64,000 bases of DNA from Salinibaculum litoreum (GTDB lineage Archaea; Halobacteriota; Halobacteria; Halobacteriales; Haloarculaceae): NCBI GenBank assembly GCA_009789175.1, contig CP046866.1, forward strand, positions 1,364,001 through 1,428,000, given 5' to 3'. Positions 1-9,377 of this stretch are shown here, piece after piece. The translations under genes and the position numbers were made by a program. The first letter of the stretch is position 1. Every line of letters starts with the position of its first letter. The notes beneath the pieces were generated by a model. That model did no database searches, was not told where the DNA came from, and saw only the letters and a list, made by a program, of their open reading frames with translations.

Positions 1-1159
1 TGGCGGCAGCGACCAGCGCGCGCTCTGTCGGGTCGCCACCGTCGCCCTCGACGGGTGAGTCGTTACAGACCGCCCCGATTTCCAGTACCTCACTGACCCG
101 CTCGCTGTCCGCGGTTGGCTCGTATGCGTCGTCGGGGACCCAGACCCGCTGGACGCGCATCTCGCCTTCGGTCAGCGTCCCCGTCTTGTCCGTACACACC
201 ACGTCGACCGACCCCAACCCCTCGACGGCAGGGAGCGTCCGCACGAGTGCGTTCTCGTCGGCCATCCGGCGCACACCGAGTGCGAGAGTGAGCGTCACGA
301 CCGCCGGCAAGCCCTCCGGAATCGCCGCGACAGCCAGCGAGATAGCCGTCAGTCCGGCGACCAGCGCCGAAGTCCCGCTGAGCAGGAGAAAGGCGACGAC
401 GAACACGGCGAGGACGGCGACACCCATGCCGAGTCGGCGACCCAGTGAATCGAGGTCGCGCTGGAGTGGCGTCTCCTTGTCTTCGGTCCCGGCGAGTTCG
501 TCGGCGATTGTTCCCATCTCCGTCGACATCCCCGTCTCGACGACGACGGCCTCGGCCCGGCCCCGTGTCACGTTGGTTCCCTTGTAGACCAGATTCGACC
601 GCTCGGCCAGCGGGGTGTCCGGGGCGACGGTCTCGGTCGATTTCCCGACGGGAACGCTCTCGCCTGTCAGGGGAGCTTCGTCGACTTCGAAGCTCTGTGT
701 CTCCAGGAGTCTACAATCCGCCGGCACCACGTCACCTTCCGAGAGCAAGACGACATCACCGGGGACCAGTTCGGTCGCGTCGACGACTCGTTCGCTCCCG
801 TCGCGTCGGACGCTCGCTTCGGGGGCGGCCATCGCACGGAGCGCGGCCAGACTCTGCTCGGCGCGGTACTCCTGTACGAATCCAAAGACACCGTTACCGA
901 GCAGGATGATGGCGATGAGAACTGCATCGACCGTCTTTCCGACCAGAAACGAGATTGCCGCAGCGGCGAGCAACACCCAGATGAGCGCGCTCGCAAACTG
1001 GGCGAGAAAGACCGACAGCGCTCCCCGTCGTTCCCCCGCAGTGATTTCGTTTGGCCCGTGTTCGTCCCGCCGGGAATCCACCGCTTCGGCAGTGAGACCG
1101 TCACGGTCGGCCGACAGCGCATCCAGAACCGTCCCGACGGGTTCCGCGTGCCACTCCAT
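1..1159 (-). CDS. Cation-transporting P-type ATPase, type II-like (3' end outside window)
   Basis: This is the N-terminal ~386 residues of an integral membrane pump that uses ATP to move cations, forming a phospho-aspartate intermediate. Visible in order: the N-terminal cation-ATPase domain, a first membrane pair near residues 50-95, the actuator motif TGES near residue 165, a second hydrophobic pair, the intramembrane motif PEGLP near residue 281 and the phosphorylation motif DKTGT with Asp324. PEGLP is typical of type II pumps, which include Ca2+-type transporters; the deciding M5/M6 residues lie outside the window, so the ion is not assigned. The ATG at 1159 is the first in frame and matches the usual family N-terminus. 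Family members are usually 850-900 residues, so more than half is missing off the left edge. Confidence 0.93.
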   Translation of the reverse strand, partial: MEWHAEPVGTVLDALSADRDGLTAEAVDSRRDEHGPNEITAGERRGALSVFLAQFASALIWVLLAAAAISFLVGKTVDAVLIAIILLGNGVFGFVQEYRAEQSLAALRAMAAPEASVRRDGSERVVDATELVPGDVVLLSEGDVVPADCRLLETQSFEVDEAPLTGESVPVGKSTETVAPDTPLAERSNLVYKGTNVTRGRAEAVVVETGMSTEMGTIADELAGTEDKETPLQRDLDSLGRRLGMGVAVLAVFVVAFLLLSGTSALVAGLTAISLAVAAIPEGLPAVVTLTLALGVRRMADENALVRTLPAVEGLGSVDVVCTDKTGTLTEGEMRVQRVWVPDDAYEPTADSERVSEVLEIGAVCNDSPVEGDGGDPTERALVAAA

Positions 1160-1203
1160 GGGGCGGGTGACGCCCGGCCGAGTAAAAGAGGTTCTGCAGG
1201 ACC

Positions 1204-2043
1204 TTAGGTGTCCTCGGTGTCGACGCCATGAGTGACACCGTCACGCTCGTCGGCCTGCATCCGCCGGAGTGTGGCGCGGGCCTGGGAAGCATCGTAGCCG
1301 AAGAGGACAGTCTCGGCGTAGGCGTCTGCCACTTCGACAGCGCTGATGAGGTTATCGATGTCCACCTCCACTGCGTAGAGTTCGATGCTGACGGGTGCAG
1401 GCAGGCGGTCGGCGAAGCCGCTGGCGATGACCTCCACCCAGTAGGTCGTCGTATAGGCCATATCGTAGAGGGGCACGACGAACTCGTCGACGTACTCGGC
1501 GAGCGCATCGATGTCCAGCCCTGCGCGGTCATAGAGGTGACCTTCGTAGGGGTCGGGGTACAGGGTGAGATAGAGGTCACCGGGCACGCGCTCGCGGGCC
1601 TCGGCGACGAAGTCGGTGATGACGCGTGCGCGCCACGCGTCCCGGTCCTCGAAGTCGCTGTCCGCGAAGCGAGCATCACACCGGTCACAGTGGCAGTACT
1701 CGGGGCGTGCGAAGCCGACATCGTCGAGGCGAACGTCCGGGTTGGCGGCGGCCGCATCCTCGACCATCTCCAGGATGCCCCGCCGATACTCCTCGTGAGT
1801 GGGACAGATATAGTCCCAGTCGAAGTACCGCCGGTCGCGGGTAGCGAGGTCGCCCTCGCGGCTCACCGACGCCACGTCGGGGTTCCCCTCGACGGCGGCA
1901 TTGTCACCGAAGCAGGAAATCATGTTGATGCCGTCTTCGGCCGGCTCTGTCGCGCGGCCCGTGACATCTTTCATCTCGAAGAACGCGCGGTCGAACTCGG
2001 CCCAGGTCAGTTCCGGTTCGTTCCGCGTGACGACGCCGTACAT
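1204..2043 (-). CDS. Conserved haloarchaeal hypothetical, TIM-barrel glycosidase-like
   Basis: A 279-residue soluble protein that I cannot name with certainty. It opens with MYGVVTRNEPELTW. The middle holds a CHCDRC pair following a GFARPEY segment, and the second half has alternating strand and helix segments (LYLTLYPDP, FVVPLYDMAY, ETVLFGYD) as in a TIM barrel. Cysteine pairs followed by such strands are seen in uncharacterised glycoside-hydrolase-like barrels, so a carbohydrate-related role is possible but only inferred. The long upstream open frame (to 2355) is low-quality sequence; ATG 2043 has a CTTACG box about 25 bp upstream. It ends 44 bp from the start of the ATPase gene on the same strand. 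Confidence 0.75.
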   Translation of the reverse strand: MYGVVTRNEPELTWAEFDRAFFEMKDVTGRATEPAEDGINMISCFGDNAAVEGNPDVASVSREGDLATRDRRYFDWDYICPTHEEYRRGILEMVEDAAAANPDVRLDDVGFARPEYCHCDRCDARFADSDFEDRDAWRARVITDFVAEARERVPGDLYLTLYPDPYEGHLYDRAGLDIDALAEYVDEFVVPLYDMAYTTTYWVEVIASGFADRLPAPVSIELYAVEVDIDNLISAVEVADAYAETVLFGYDASQARATLRRMQADERDGVTHGVDTEDT

Positions 2044-2123
2044 GCAACCGACTATCGGCTGGAGGGTACGTAAGCCGTTCGAGAAATGGTTGTCGGGGAC
2101 GACGCGCCGCGATGTCGTGTCGT

Positions 2124-2198
2124 CTACTCGCTGGTGGCGACCTTGTACGCGAGGACGATCGCTGCCAGGGCGACGACGACTTTGAGCTTTTTCGACAT
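2124..2198 (-). CDS. 24-residue basic membrane peptide
   Basis: A very short reading frame encoding a peptide that begins MSKKLKVVVALAAIVLAY and ends KVATSE. It has a positively charged start, one hydrophobic stretch of about 14 residues and a short polar tail, the shape of a minimal single-pass membrane peptide with its N-terminus inside. It fills most of the gap between the barrel-like protein and the RecA-fold gene on the same strand. The charge layout and reading frame look purposeful, but the length makes the call uncertain; I believe similar MSKKLK-type peptides occur in other haloarchaea but could not check. Confidence 0.5.
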   Translation of the reverse strand: MSKKLKVVVALAAIVLAYKVATSE

Positions 2199-2272
2199 CG
2201 CGAGAAGCTACGCACCACGCTGATATATGTTTTCGGGAAGGGACAGAAATCCAACCGGAGACGAGGCCGCAA

Positions 2273-2902
2273 CTACGCGATGTCGCGGCTGGTGTCGATA
2301 GAGACCTCTTCGACGAGGTCGAGTTTGATGATGTCCGACGGTGCCCGGCCACCACGGAACTTCGGGATAGCGAGTTGGTTCTCGACTTCGTCGCCGTCGG
2401 TACTGGTCTGCAAGTCGAAGATGACGTCGGCGAAGTGCTCGGTGGTGTCCCGCAACGGCGGGACCGAGCGTCCGTCGAGACAGTGGAGGATGGCCAGGCT
2501 GTCCGTGTTGAAGATGTGATTTTGCAGGTCGTTCATGAAACTCCGGAACCGCGATGGTGGCTCCTGGGACTCAAGCACGTCCAGCGGGTCGACGATGAGA
2601 TTCGAGGTCTCGGGCAACGCACTGATGAGTTTCCCCGCGTTGTCAAGCGGCGCTTCCCCCGAGATATGCCGCACCGTCGGGTCCCCCGTCTCCGCCGGCG
2701 TGTTCTCCATGCTGACAGTGACAGCCTCCGCCGTCCTGTCGAGCGACAGCCAGAGCGTTCCCCTCGTGGCAGTGAGCTCGTACAGAAAGAGTTCTGCCTG
2801 ACTCGCCGGATGGGCCGTCAACGCGACCATACTCCCGGCTGGGAGCCCCCCATCGAGCTTCCGGTCGAGGACATCGATTCCTGTCCGTAACCGGTTTGTC
2901 AT
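2273..2902 (-). CDS. RecA-superfamily (KaiC/RAD55-like) protein without P-loop
   Basis: A 209-residue protein with the layout of a KaiC/RAD55-type RecA domain: an opening TGIDVLDRKLDGGLPAGS segment, then the position of Walker A, then a strand ending in LIVDPLDVLES like a Walker B strand. At the Walker A position the sequence reads ALTAHPASQAE, lacking the GK(S/T) that binds nucleotide phosphates, so ATP hydrolysis is unlikely. Haloarchaea carry many such degenerate RecA-like proteins, often annotated as HTR-like or transcription-regulator-like; the role is unknown. ATG 2902 has a TTTAAC-like box about 30 bp upstream. Neighbours on this strand are the 24-residue peptide and a ParA-type ATPase. 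Confidence 0.8.
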   Translation of the reverse strand: MTNRLRTGIDVLDRKLDGGLPAGSMVALTAHPASQAELFLYELTATRGTLWLSLDRTAEAVTVSMENTPAETGDPTVRHISGEAPLDNAGKLISALPETSNLIVDPLDVLESQEPPSRFRSFMNDLQNHIFNTDSLAILHCLDGRSVPPLRDTTEHFADVIFDLQTSTDGDEVENQLAIPKFRGGRAPSDIIKLDLVEEVSIDTSRDIA

Positions 2903-3014
2903 GCCAGTAAGGATTATAGGCTACCTCCCGTTAAAGATTCCGCCTCCAATATCGCTTGCGAGTATACATCTCCAGTCGAAACGGGCGATAGACGCCTCCT
3001 AACGTCCAGTAAAG

Positions 3015-3653
3015 TCATCGTACTTTGACAGATTTCCCAGGTTCGAGGAGCACCCGTGCCAGTCGCTCAGTCGCAACCTGGAATCGTCGCTCACTCAGGA
3101 CATCATCAGTCGAGGCCGTATCCAGACACTCGACGGGTCCATCCGGGACCGGCGGGTCGACATCGTCGGCTGTCGGTCCCCGGATGAGCGTTCCAGCGAC
3201 CGGCGCGTCGAGACGTGTTGCGACTGTTGCTGTCTTTGCCGCGTCGGAGAGTGACTGTGGGGTGTCCGTCGTCACCAGCACCGCGCCGTCGCAGTACCGA
3301 AGCGGGAGCGTCGCGTCTTCCCCTGCACCCGCCGGACAATCGACCAGGACTGGGCCGTGCCACCACCGAACCGCACGCAGGGCGGCGGGCGTGGATTCGG
3401 CATCTCCGGCCGGGACGATGGAGACACCGGGGCTGTCCGTGGCGGGTCGGGAGACACACTCGACGTGAGCGCCTCTCGCGAGTGCGGAGGCGTCCGGTTC
3501 TGGTGGTACGTCCGCGAGCAGGTGGAGGTCCGGCATGTCGACATCGGCATCGAGGACCAGCGGGTCCGCCCCCAGACGGGCCAACGCCTGTGCGAGACCG
3601 AGTGCGGTGGTCGTCTTCCCACAGCCCCCTTTACCGCCGGTAACTGCGTACAT
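3015..3653 (-). CDS. ParA/MinD-family P-loop ATPase
   Basis: A 212-residue deviant-Walker ATPase of the SIMIBI class. The deviant P-loop KGGCGKTTTA lies at residues 8-17 with its signature lysine, followed by a second motif (LVLDADVDMPDL) and a strand-plus-Asp segment (VLVDCPAGAGED). Such proteins bind surfaces in an ATP-dependent way to position DNA, cell-division or chemosensory cargo; no ParB-like partner is next to it, so the cargo is unknown. The ATG at 3653 puts the P-loop close to the N-terminus as expected, and a GTTTATATCAC box 26 bp upstream supports a leaderless start. It is divergent from pyrB with an 82-bp gap. Confidence 0.9.
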   Translation of the reverse strand: MYAVTGGKGGCGKTTTALGLAQALARLGADPLVLDADVDMPDLHLLADVPPEPDASALARGAHVECVSRPATDSPGVSIVPAGDAESTPAALRAVRWWHGPVLVDCPAGAGEDATLPLRYCDGAVLVTTDTPQSLSDAAKTATVATRLDAPVAGTLIRGPTADDVDPPVPDGPVECLDTASTDDVLSERRFQVATERLARVLLEPGKSVKVR

Positions 3654-3672
3654 GTGACCGGTTGGCACCGGC

Positions 3673-3683
3673 CTGTGATATAA
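3673..3683 (-). promoter_or_regulatory. TATA-like box of the ParA/MinD gene
   Basis: The sequence GTTTATATCAC, read on the minus strand, is centred about 26 bp before the ParA-family start codon. This is the distance expected for a leaderless haloarchaeal transcript. The same AT-rich patch lies 55 bp upstream of pyrB on the other strand and may serve both genes. Confidence 0.5.
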
Positions 3684-3735
3684 ACGCTCGCCCGGTCCGG
3701 GAGATTCAAGAGCGTTCGGGACGGCCGTTCGCCCA

Positions 3736-4650
3736 ATGCGGCAGGACCACATCATCAGCGCGAAACACCTCTCCCGGGAGGATATCGAGGCCGTCCTCGA
3801 CCGGGCGAGTGACATCGCGGCCGACCCGTCGGCGTACAGTGACCGCCACGCCGGGGCGTTGCTTGGATTGCTCTTTTTCGAACCCAGCACGCGCACGAAG
3901 ATGAGCTTCACCGCCGCCATCAAACGCCTCGGTGGCGACATCGTGGACATGGGGCCGGTGGAGTACTCGAGCGTGAAAAAAGGCGAGAGCCTGGCCGATA
4001 CCGTTCGCGTCGTCGAGGGGTATGCCGACGCGCTCGTGCTCCGTCACCCCAGCGAGGGGTCGGCAAAGATGGCCGGGGAGTTCGTGGATGTCCCACTCAT
4101 CAACGCCGGTGACGGCGCTGGCCAACATCCGACACAGACCCTGCTCGACCTCTATACCATCCGCGAGAACGCCGGACTCGACGACCTCACCATCGGCATC
4201 ATGGGCGATTTGAAATACGGCCGTACCGTTCACTCGCTGGCGTACGCGCTCACGAATTTCGACACGCGCCAGCACTTCATCAGCCCGGAGAGTCTGCAAC
4301 TCCCCCGTAACGTCCGGTACGACCTCCACGAAACCGGTTCCTCCATCAAAGAACACACGGAGCTATCGGATATCCTCCCGAGTCTGGACGTGCTCTATGT
4401 CACGCGCATCCAGCAAGAGCGGTTCCCCGACGAGAACGAATACCGGGAAGTGGCCGGGGAGTACCAGATCGACGCGGCCACGCTGGAGGCAGCGAGCGAC
4501 GACCTGACGGTGATGCATCCGCTGCCACGCGTCGACGAGATTGCTCACGATGTCGACGAGACCGACCACGCCGAATACTTCCAGCAAGCACACAACGCCG
4601 TCCCGGTACGGATGGCGCTTTTGGACCTGGTGCTTGGAGGTGACCAATGA
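3736..4650 (+). CDS. pyrB: Aspartate carbamoyltransferase, catalytic subunit
   Basis: Catalyses carbamoyl phosphate plus L-aspartate to N-carbamoyl-L-aspartate, the first committed step of pyrimidine synthesis, in the cytoplasm. The 304-residue length is normal. The carbamoyl-phosphate site STRTK begins near residue 51, GQHPTQT is near residue 130 and the aspartate-loop HPLPR starts at residue 261, all intact. The stop overlaps the start of pyrI by 4 bp (ATGA), so the two subunits are made from one message and should form the classic regulated holoenzyme. Confidence 0.98.
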   Translation: MRQDHIISAKHLSREDIEAVLDRASDIAADPSAYSDRHAGALLGLLFFEPSTRTKMSFTAAIKRLGGDIVDMGPVEYSSVKKGESLADTVRVVEGYADALVLRHPSEGSAKMAGEFVDVPLINAGDGAGQHPTQTLLDLYTIRENAGLDDLTIGIMGDLKYGRTVHSLAYALTNFDTRQHFISPESLQLPRNVRYDLHETGSSIKEHTELSDILPSLDVLYVTRIQQERFPDENEYREVAGEYQIDAATLEAASDDLTVMHPLPRVDEIAHDVDETDHAEYFQQAHNAVPVRMALLDLVLGGDQ

Positions 4651-5108
4651 CTGATAAAGAGGCGCTTCGCGTCAGCAAAATCGAGAACGGAACCGTTATC
4701 GACCACATCAGCGCCGGACAGGCTCTGAACGTGCTGGCCATCCTCGGCATCGATGGCTTCGGCGAGGATGTCGTCTCCATCGGGATGAACGTCCCATCCG
4801 ACCGCCTCGGGCGCAAGGACGTGGTGAAAGTCGAGGGACGGGAACTCTCACAGAGCGAACTCGACGTGCTCTCGCTGATTGCCCCCGCGGCGACGATAAA
4901 CATCATCCGCGACTTCGACGTGGTCGACAAACACCGCGTGGAGCGGCCCGAATCCGTGACGGGTGTCCTCCGGTGTCCGAACCACAACTGCATCACCACG
5001 GAGGCCGAGCCGGTCGACTCCGAATTCGACGTGGTGAGCGACGGTGTCCGCTGTGAGTACTGTGGCACCATCATCCGCGAGGACATCGCGGCACATATTC
5101 TGGTGTAG
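4647..5108 (+). CDS. pyrI: Aspartate carbamoyltransferase, regulatory subunit
   Basis: Regulatory chain that binds nucleotide effectors and joins catalytic trimers into the holoenzyme. It has 153 residues, with an N-terminal allosteric ferredoxin-like domain (residues 1-100) containing NVLAILGI and [13 protein letters not shown], and a C-terminal zinc domain with the four expected cysteines in CPNHNC (from about residue 110) and CEYC (about residue 136). It overlaps pyrB by 4 bp, consistent with translational coupling. CTP/ATP feedback control is known for the family and is not shown directly here. Confidence 0.98.
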   Translation: MTDKEALRVSKIENGTVIDHISAGQALNVLAILGIDGFGEDVVSIGMNVPSDRLGRKDVVKVEGRELSQSELDVLSLIAPAATINIIRDFDVVDKHRVERPESVTGVLRCPNHNCITTEAEPVDSEFDVVSDGVRCEYCGTIIREDIAAHILV

Positions 5109-5247
5109 TCGGCTGCATTTCCTCGCAGGCTATCACCTCGCTGCTACTATCGAGCAGCGTCGGCGCTAGACTCCTGGACGCTGAGTGAATGGATGCCTGA
5201 GTGAGATGTCTCTCAGGAGCCGATAGCAGCAAAAACGGGAGTCGCCG

Positions 5248-6216
5248 TTATTCGTCGAGTTCTTCGGCGAGGTCGTCGGCGTCGATGTCGGCGTCTTCGA
5301 GCGCCTCTTCGAGGTCGGCACCGCCGGCACCGCCCATGCCGCCCATCATACCGGGCATGCCCATCCCGCCGCCGCCGAGTTCCTCCTGGACGATGATGCG
5401 GTCGATGTCGAGCAGGTCGGTCAGCTGACCGGCAATCTGCTGTTTGCCCATCATCCACTGCTGGTTCATCGTCAGCTGGGGCGTGGCCTCGATGTACAGC
5501 GTCTCCTTCTCGACCTCGACGGTCTCGAACTCGGGTTCCGCTTCTTCGTCGTCAGCATCGGCGTCTTCGTCTTCTCCCTCTTCGTCGGGTTCGACCATCT
5601 GCTCTTCTTCGACTGTGTCGGTCTGGAACCAGACGTCCAGTTCCATATCGAGCATCATCTCGATGATGCCCTGGGCCTTCTCCTCGCGGTCCTCGACTTC
5701 GCCGACGACCTCGTAGTCGTACTCGATGTCCTCGCCGGCCAGCGGGTGGTTGAAGTCGACGCGTGCGCGGCCGCCGATGATGGTCTCGATGAACCCCTGC
5801 TGTTGTTCTATCTGGACCTGCGCACCGGGGTAGCGGTCGTCTTCGGGAATCTTGTCCTTGCTGATGGTGCGGACTTCCTCGTCGTCGTACTCGCCGAAGG
5901 CTTCGGCTGCGGGGACGACGACGGAGCCCTCGTCGCCGACTTCGTTGCCGACGATATCGTCTTCGACGGACTCGAAGATGTGACCCTGCCCGAGCACGAT
6001 GGTCCGGGGGGCAAACTCCTGCCCCTCGGTGTCGACATCCTCGCTTTCAGCGACCTCCTCGTCGGTCGTGTCCACGAGGTCACCGTCTTCGACGGTTCGG
6101 GCGGTGTAGGCGAGCTTGATAAAGTCGCCCTCCTGCAGGCCCGCTACCTCGTCATTTGCTGTCTCTTCCTGCGCATCCTCGTCGTCGGCCGCCGTGGCCT
6201 CGGAGTCGTTGCTCAT
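5248..6216 (-). CDS. FKBP-type peptidyl-prolyl cis-trans isomerase, large archaeal type
   Basis: A 322-residue folding helper that interconverts cis and trans proline peptide bonds. After an acidic N-terminal tail, an FKBP core runs from about residue 30 (GDFIKLAYTARTVEDG) with the inserted flap domain typical of SlyD-like enzymes, including a GQGHIFESVEDD segment. About residues 215-240 form a very acidic linker of Glu and Asp. The C-terminus has a GGGGMGMPGMMGGMGG low-complexity tract followed by an acidic helix. ATG 6216 was chosen over an upstream frame because a CCTTAAG box sits about 28 bp before it. Transcribed towards pyrI, with 139 bp of featureless spacer between. Confidence 0.92.
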   Translation of the reverse strand: MSNDSEATAADDEDAQEETANDEVAGLQEGDFIKLAYTARTVEDGDLVDTTDEEVAESEDVDTEGQEFAPRTIVLGQGHIFESVEDDIVGNEVGDEGSVVVPAAEAFGEYDDEEVRTISKDKIPEDDRYPGAQVQIEQQQGFIETIIGGRARVDFNHPLAGEDIEYDYEVVGEVEDREEKAQGIIEMMLDMELDVWFQTDTVEEEQMVEPDEEGEDEDADADDEEAEPEFETVEVEKETLYIEATPQLTMNQQWMMGKQQIAGQLTDLLDIDRIIVQEELGGGGMGMPGMMGGMGGAGGADLEEALEDADIDADDLAEELDE

Positions 6217-6307
6217 ACCGTCTCTCTCTGTCGTTGCACTCTTAAGGACAACGTTTCGACCCGCGCAGACCGACGGGCCTTTTCCGTGCCGTCCCGACAG
6301 CCCAGGC

Positions 6308-6859
6308 ATGTACGAGGTCGAACTGAAGGTTCGTGCTGCTCACGACGAGGTCAGGCCGCGACTCGACGACCTCGGCGCGGACGACCGGGGCAAGGTCATA
6401 CAGGAAGATGTCTACTACGACGCTCCCCACCGCGATTTCGCCGAGACCGACGAGGCGCTCCGGGTCCGGACCGAGAGCGACGACGACGGGACGACGACCA
6501 AGCTCACCTACAAGGGACCGCTGGTCGACGACCAGTCGAAAACCCGCGAGGAGGCCGAGACGGCCGTCGCCGACCCCGACGCCGCGCGAAACCTGCTGGC
6601 CGGCCTCGGGTTCGAACCGGCCGCGACCGTCCGCAAGGAACGCGAGCGATTCGCACACGCCGGATACACTGTGACACTCGATAGCGTCGACGGCCTCGGG
6701 GAGTTCGTCGAAGTCGAGACCGAGACCGAAGACGACCTTGACGGCGCACGCGATGGCGCACGCGAGATACTCGATACGCTGGACCTCGACCCGGCCGAAC
6801 AGATTCAGACCTCCTACCTCGGGCTCTTGCTCGCTGCTAACGGGGATGCGCACCAGTAA
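6308..6859 (+). CDS. cyaB: CYTH-domain protein, class IV adenylate cyclase / thiamine triphosphatase-like
   Basis: A 183-residue triphosphate-tunnel enzyme. The CYTH signature E-x-E-x-K appears at the very N-terminus (EVELKV), followed by paired basic and acidic residues such as LRVRTE, TKLTYKGP and FVEVETE that line the tunnel and bind metal and triphosphate. CYTH proteins act as adenylate cyclases or as inorganic or thiamine triphosphatases; sequence alone does not choose. It stands 61 bp before the metK start and is divergent from the FKBP gene. Confidence 0.9.
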   Translation: MYEVELKVRAAHDEVRPRLDDLGADDRGKVIQEDVYYDAPHRDFAETDEALRVRTESDDDGTTTKLTYKGPLVDDQSKTREEAETAVADPDAARNLLAGLGFEPAATVRKERERFAHAGYTVTLDSVDGLGEFVEVETETEDDLDGARDGAREILDTLDLDPAEQIQTSYLGLLLAANGDAHQ

Positions 6860-6919
6860 TGAGATGATACTCCGTTGTTACCGAAAGGTATAGACGGGGT
6901 GCTTACAAATCGGAGTTCA

Positions 6920-8122
6920 ATGACGGAACGGAATATACACGTCCAGCAGGCGTCCGGACGTGCTGTCGAGGACGAGAACGTCGAAATCGTCGAGCGAAAG
7001 GGCATCGGCCACCCAGACTCAATCTGTGACGGGGTCGCGGAGACAGTCTCGCGTGCGCTCGCACAGACCTATCTCGACCGCTTTGGCACGGTCTTGCACT
7101 TCAACACCGACGAGACGCAACTGGTGGCGGGCTCCTCGGCACCGGCGTTCGGTGGTGGCGAGGTCCTGGAGCCGATCTATCTGCTGGTCGTCGGGCGTGC
7201 GACCAAGACCTACAACGGGGAGCGGGTCCCCGCCGAGACGATTGCGCTCGAAGCGGCACGCGACTATCTCGACGAGACATTCCCCGAACTCGACGTTGGA
7301 ACGGATGTCATCGTCGACGTTCGCCTCGGCGAGGGCAGCGGCGACCTCCAGGAGGTCTTCGGTGAGGACGGCGCTGTCCCGATGGCAAACGACACCAGCT
7401 ACGGCGTGGGCCATGCACCACTGACCGAGACCGAACAGATCGTCTACAACACCGAGCGCCGACTGAACGGCGAGTACAGCGACGAGAATCCCGAAGTCGG
7501 TCAGGACATCAAGGTGATGGGTAAACGCGAGGGCGACCACATAGACGTGACCGTCGCGGCCGCTATCGTCGACAGCTACGTCGACGGTATGGCGGCGTAC
7601 AAGGAAGCCGTCGAGGGTGTCAGGACGTTCGTCTCCGACATCGTGACGGAGTACACCGACCGCGACGTGACCGTCCACGTCAACACCGCCGACGACTACG
7701 AGGACGGCTCTATCTATCTGACGACGACCGGCACCAGTGCCGAACAGGGCGACGACGGCTCCGTCGGCCGTGGCAATCGCGCGAACGGTCTTATCACGCC
7801 CAATCGGCCGATGAGTATGGAAGCCACCAGCGGCAAAAACCCCGTCAACCACATCGGGAAAATCTACAACCTCCTGTCGACGGAACTCGCCGAGTCCGTC
7901 GTCGACGAGGTAGAGGGTATCCGCCAGCTACAGGTCCGCCTGCTGAGCCAGATCGGCCAGCCCATCGACAGGCCACACATCGCGGATGCGAACCTCATCA
8001 CCGAGGAGGGCGTCACCGTCGCCGATATCGAAGACGAAGTGCAGGCAGCCATCGACGACGAACTCGCTGGGGTCACCGACGTGACCGAACGCGTCATCGA
8101 GGGCGAACTCTCCACCTTCTAG
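6920..8122 (+). CDS. mat: Archaeal S-adenosylmethionine synthetase
   Basis: Makes S-adenosylmethionine from methionine and ATP, the methyl donor of the cell. The 400-residue length and the sequence are those of the archaeal type, only distantly related to bacterial Met[12 protein letters not shown] near residue 30, then glycine-rich segments such as [26 protein letters not shown] and [16 protein letters not shown]. The start at 6920 gives MTERNIHV, the usual N-terminus; an in-frame ATG at 6875 would add 15 atypical residues. It is followed 46 bp later by thiI on the same strand. Confidence 0.97.
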   Translation: MTERNIHVQQASGRAVEDENVEIVERKGIGHPDSICDGVAETVSRALAQTYLDRFGTVLHFNTDETQLVAGSSAPAFGGGEVLEPIYLLVVGRATKTYNGERVPAETIALEAARDYLDETFPELDVGTDVIVDVRLGEGSGDLQEVFGEDGAVPMANDTSYGVGHAPLTETEQIVYNTERRLNGEYSDENPEVGQDIKVMGKREGDHIDVTVAAAIVDSYVDGMAAYKEAVEGVRTFVSDIVTEYTDRDVTVHVNTADDYEDGSIYLTTTGTSAEQGDDGSVGRGNRANGLITPNRPMSMEATSGKNPVNHIGKIYNLLSTELAESVVDEVEGIRQLQVRLLSQIGQPIDRPHIADANLITEEGVTVADIEDEVQAAIDDELAGVTDVTERVIEGELSTF

Positions 8123-8168
8123 TCGCCGATAGCAAAGCCTGTTTATTCCCCGCTCGTCAACCGGGGGT

Positions 8169-9377
8169 ATGCACCCGCCGGGGGCCGACACCGTTCTCGT
8201 GAGACACGGTGAAATCGGCACCAAAAGCGAGCAGGTCCGCCGGAAGATGGAGAGCCAACTCCGTGACAACATCGCCGCCATCCTCTCGGAGCGTGGCATG
8301 GCCGATTCGGTGAGCGTCGAGCGGACCCGCCTCTACGTCGAGACTGCGGCCGAGCGCATCGAAGCGGTCACCGAGGCAGTGACCGACGCCTTCGGGGTCG
8401 TCTCCGCGAGCCCCGCCGTCGAGGTAGCACCGACGATGGACGCGATGACCGATGCCCTCGCCGCGGCCGCCGAGAACCACTACGACGGCGGGACCTTCGC
8501 TATCGAAGCCAGGCGCGCCGGCCAGCCGGAAGTCCATCCCTTCTCCAGTCACGACATCCAGGAACAGGGCGGGGCGACCGTCTGGGAGACGGCCGAGCGC
8601 GAGGGCGTTGACCCCGAAGTCGACCTCGACGACCCGGACTTGACCTTCTTCGTCGAGTGCCGGTCGGACCGAGCGTTCATCTTTCTGGAAAAGCGGACAG
8701 GGCCCGGAGGGCTCCCGGTTGGCACACAGCAACCAGTCGTCGCGCTGTTGAGCGGGGGCATCGATTCCCCCGTTGCGGCGTGGGAGATGATGCGGCGGGG
8801 CTGTCCGGTCTATCCGCTGTATGTCGACCTCGGAGAGTACGGCGGGCCGGACCACCGCGCCCGTGCTGAGGCAACCGTCGACAAACTCGCCCGTTACGCG
8901 CCAAATCAGGACCTCCACTTGCGCGTCGCCCCGGGCGGGGACGCCATCGACCGCATCGTCGCCGAAACGGACGACCGCCGGATGCTCGTCCTCAGACGGT
9001 TTATGCTGCGAGTGGCCGAACACATCGCTGACGAGACGAACGCAGTCGGACTCGTCACGGGCGAGGCAATCGGGCAAAAGTCCAGCCAGACGAGTGCGAA
9101 CATGCGTGTCACCAGTGTAGCGACAGAGTATCCTGTCCACAGACCCTTGCTCAGTGTCGACAAGACAGACATCACTGAACGCGCACGAGCTATCGGGACC
9201 TTCGACGAGGCGACGATACCGACCGGCTGTGACCGCATCGCTCCCGAACTGCCCGCCACCGCCGCCTCTCCCCATGAGGTCGCTGCCGTCGAACCGGACA
9301 ACATCGACCGCCTGGCCGAACGTGCTGCAAAATCAGTCACGGTCCTCACGCCCGCAGACCCACCCACGAGTGACTGA
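8169..9377 (+). CDS. thiI: tRNA 4-thiouridine synthase / thiamine-pathway sulfurtransferase ThiI
   Basis: Transfers sulfur to uridine-8 of tRNA after adenylation with ATP, and in many organisms also feeds thiazole synthesis. The 402-residue protein has an N-terminal ferredoxin-like/THUMP region (residues 1-170) and a PP-loop pyrophosphatase domain with SGGIDSPVAAW near residue 195. There is no C-terminal rhodanese domain, as is usual in archaea. A TTTATT box lies about 25 bp upstream of the ATG, consistent with its own leaderless promoter. Confidence 0.95.
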   Translation: MHPPGADTVLVRHGEIGTKSEQVRRKMESQLRDNIAAILSERGMADSVSVERTRLYVETAAERIEAVTEAVTDAFGVVSASPAVEVAPTMDAMTDALAAAAENHYDGGTFAIEARRAGQPEVHPFSSHDIQEQGGATVWETAEREGVDPEVDLDDPDLTFFVECRSDRAFIFLEKRTGPGGLPVGTQQPVVALLSGGIDSPVAAWEMMRRGCPVYPLYVDLGEYGGPDHRARAEATVDKLARYAPNQDLHLRVAPGGDAIDRIVAETDDRRMLVLRRFMLRVAEHIADETNAVGLVTGEAIGQKSSQTSANMRVTSVATEYPVHRPLLSVDKTDITERARAIGTFDEATIPTGCDRIAPELPATAASPHEVAAVEPDNIDRLAERAAKSVTVLTPADPPTSD

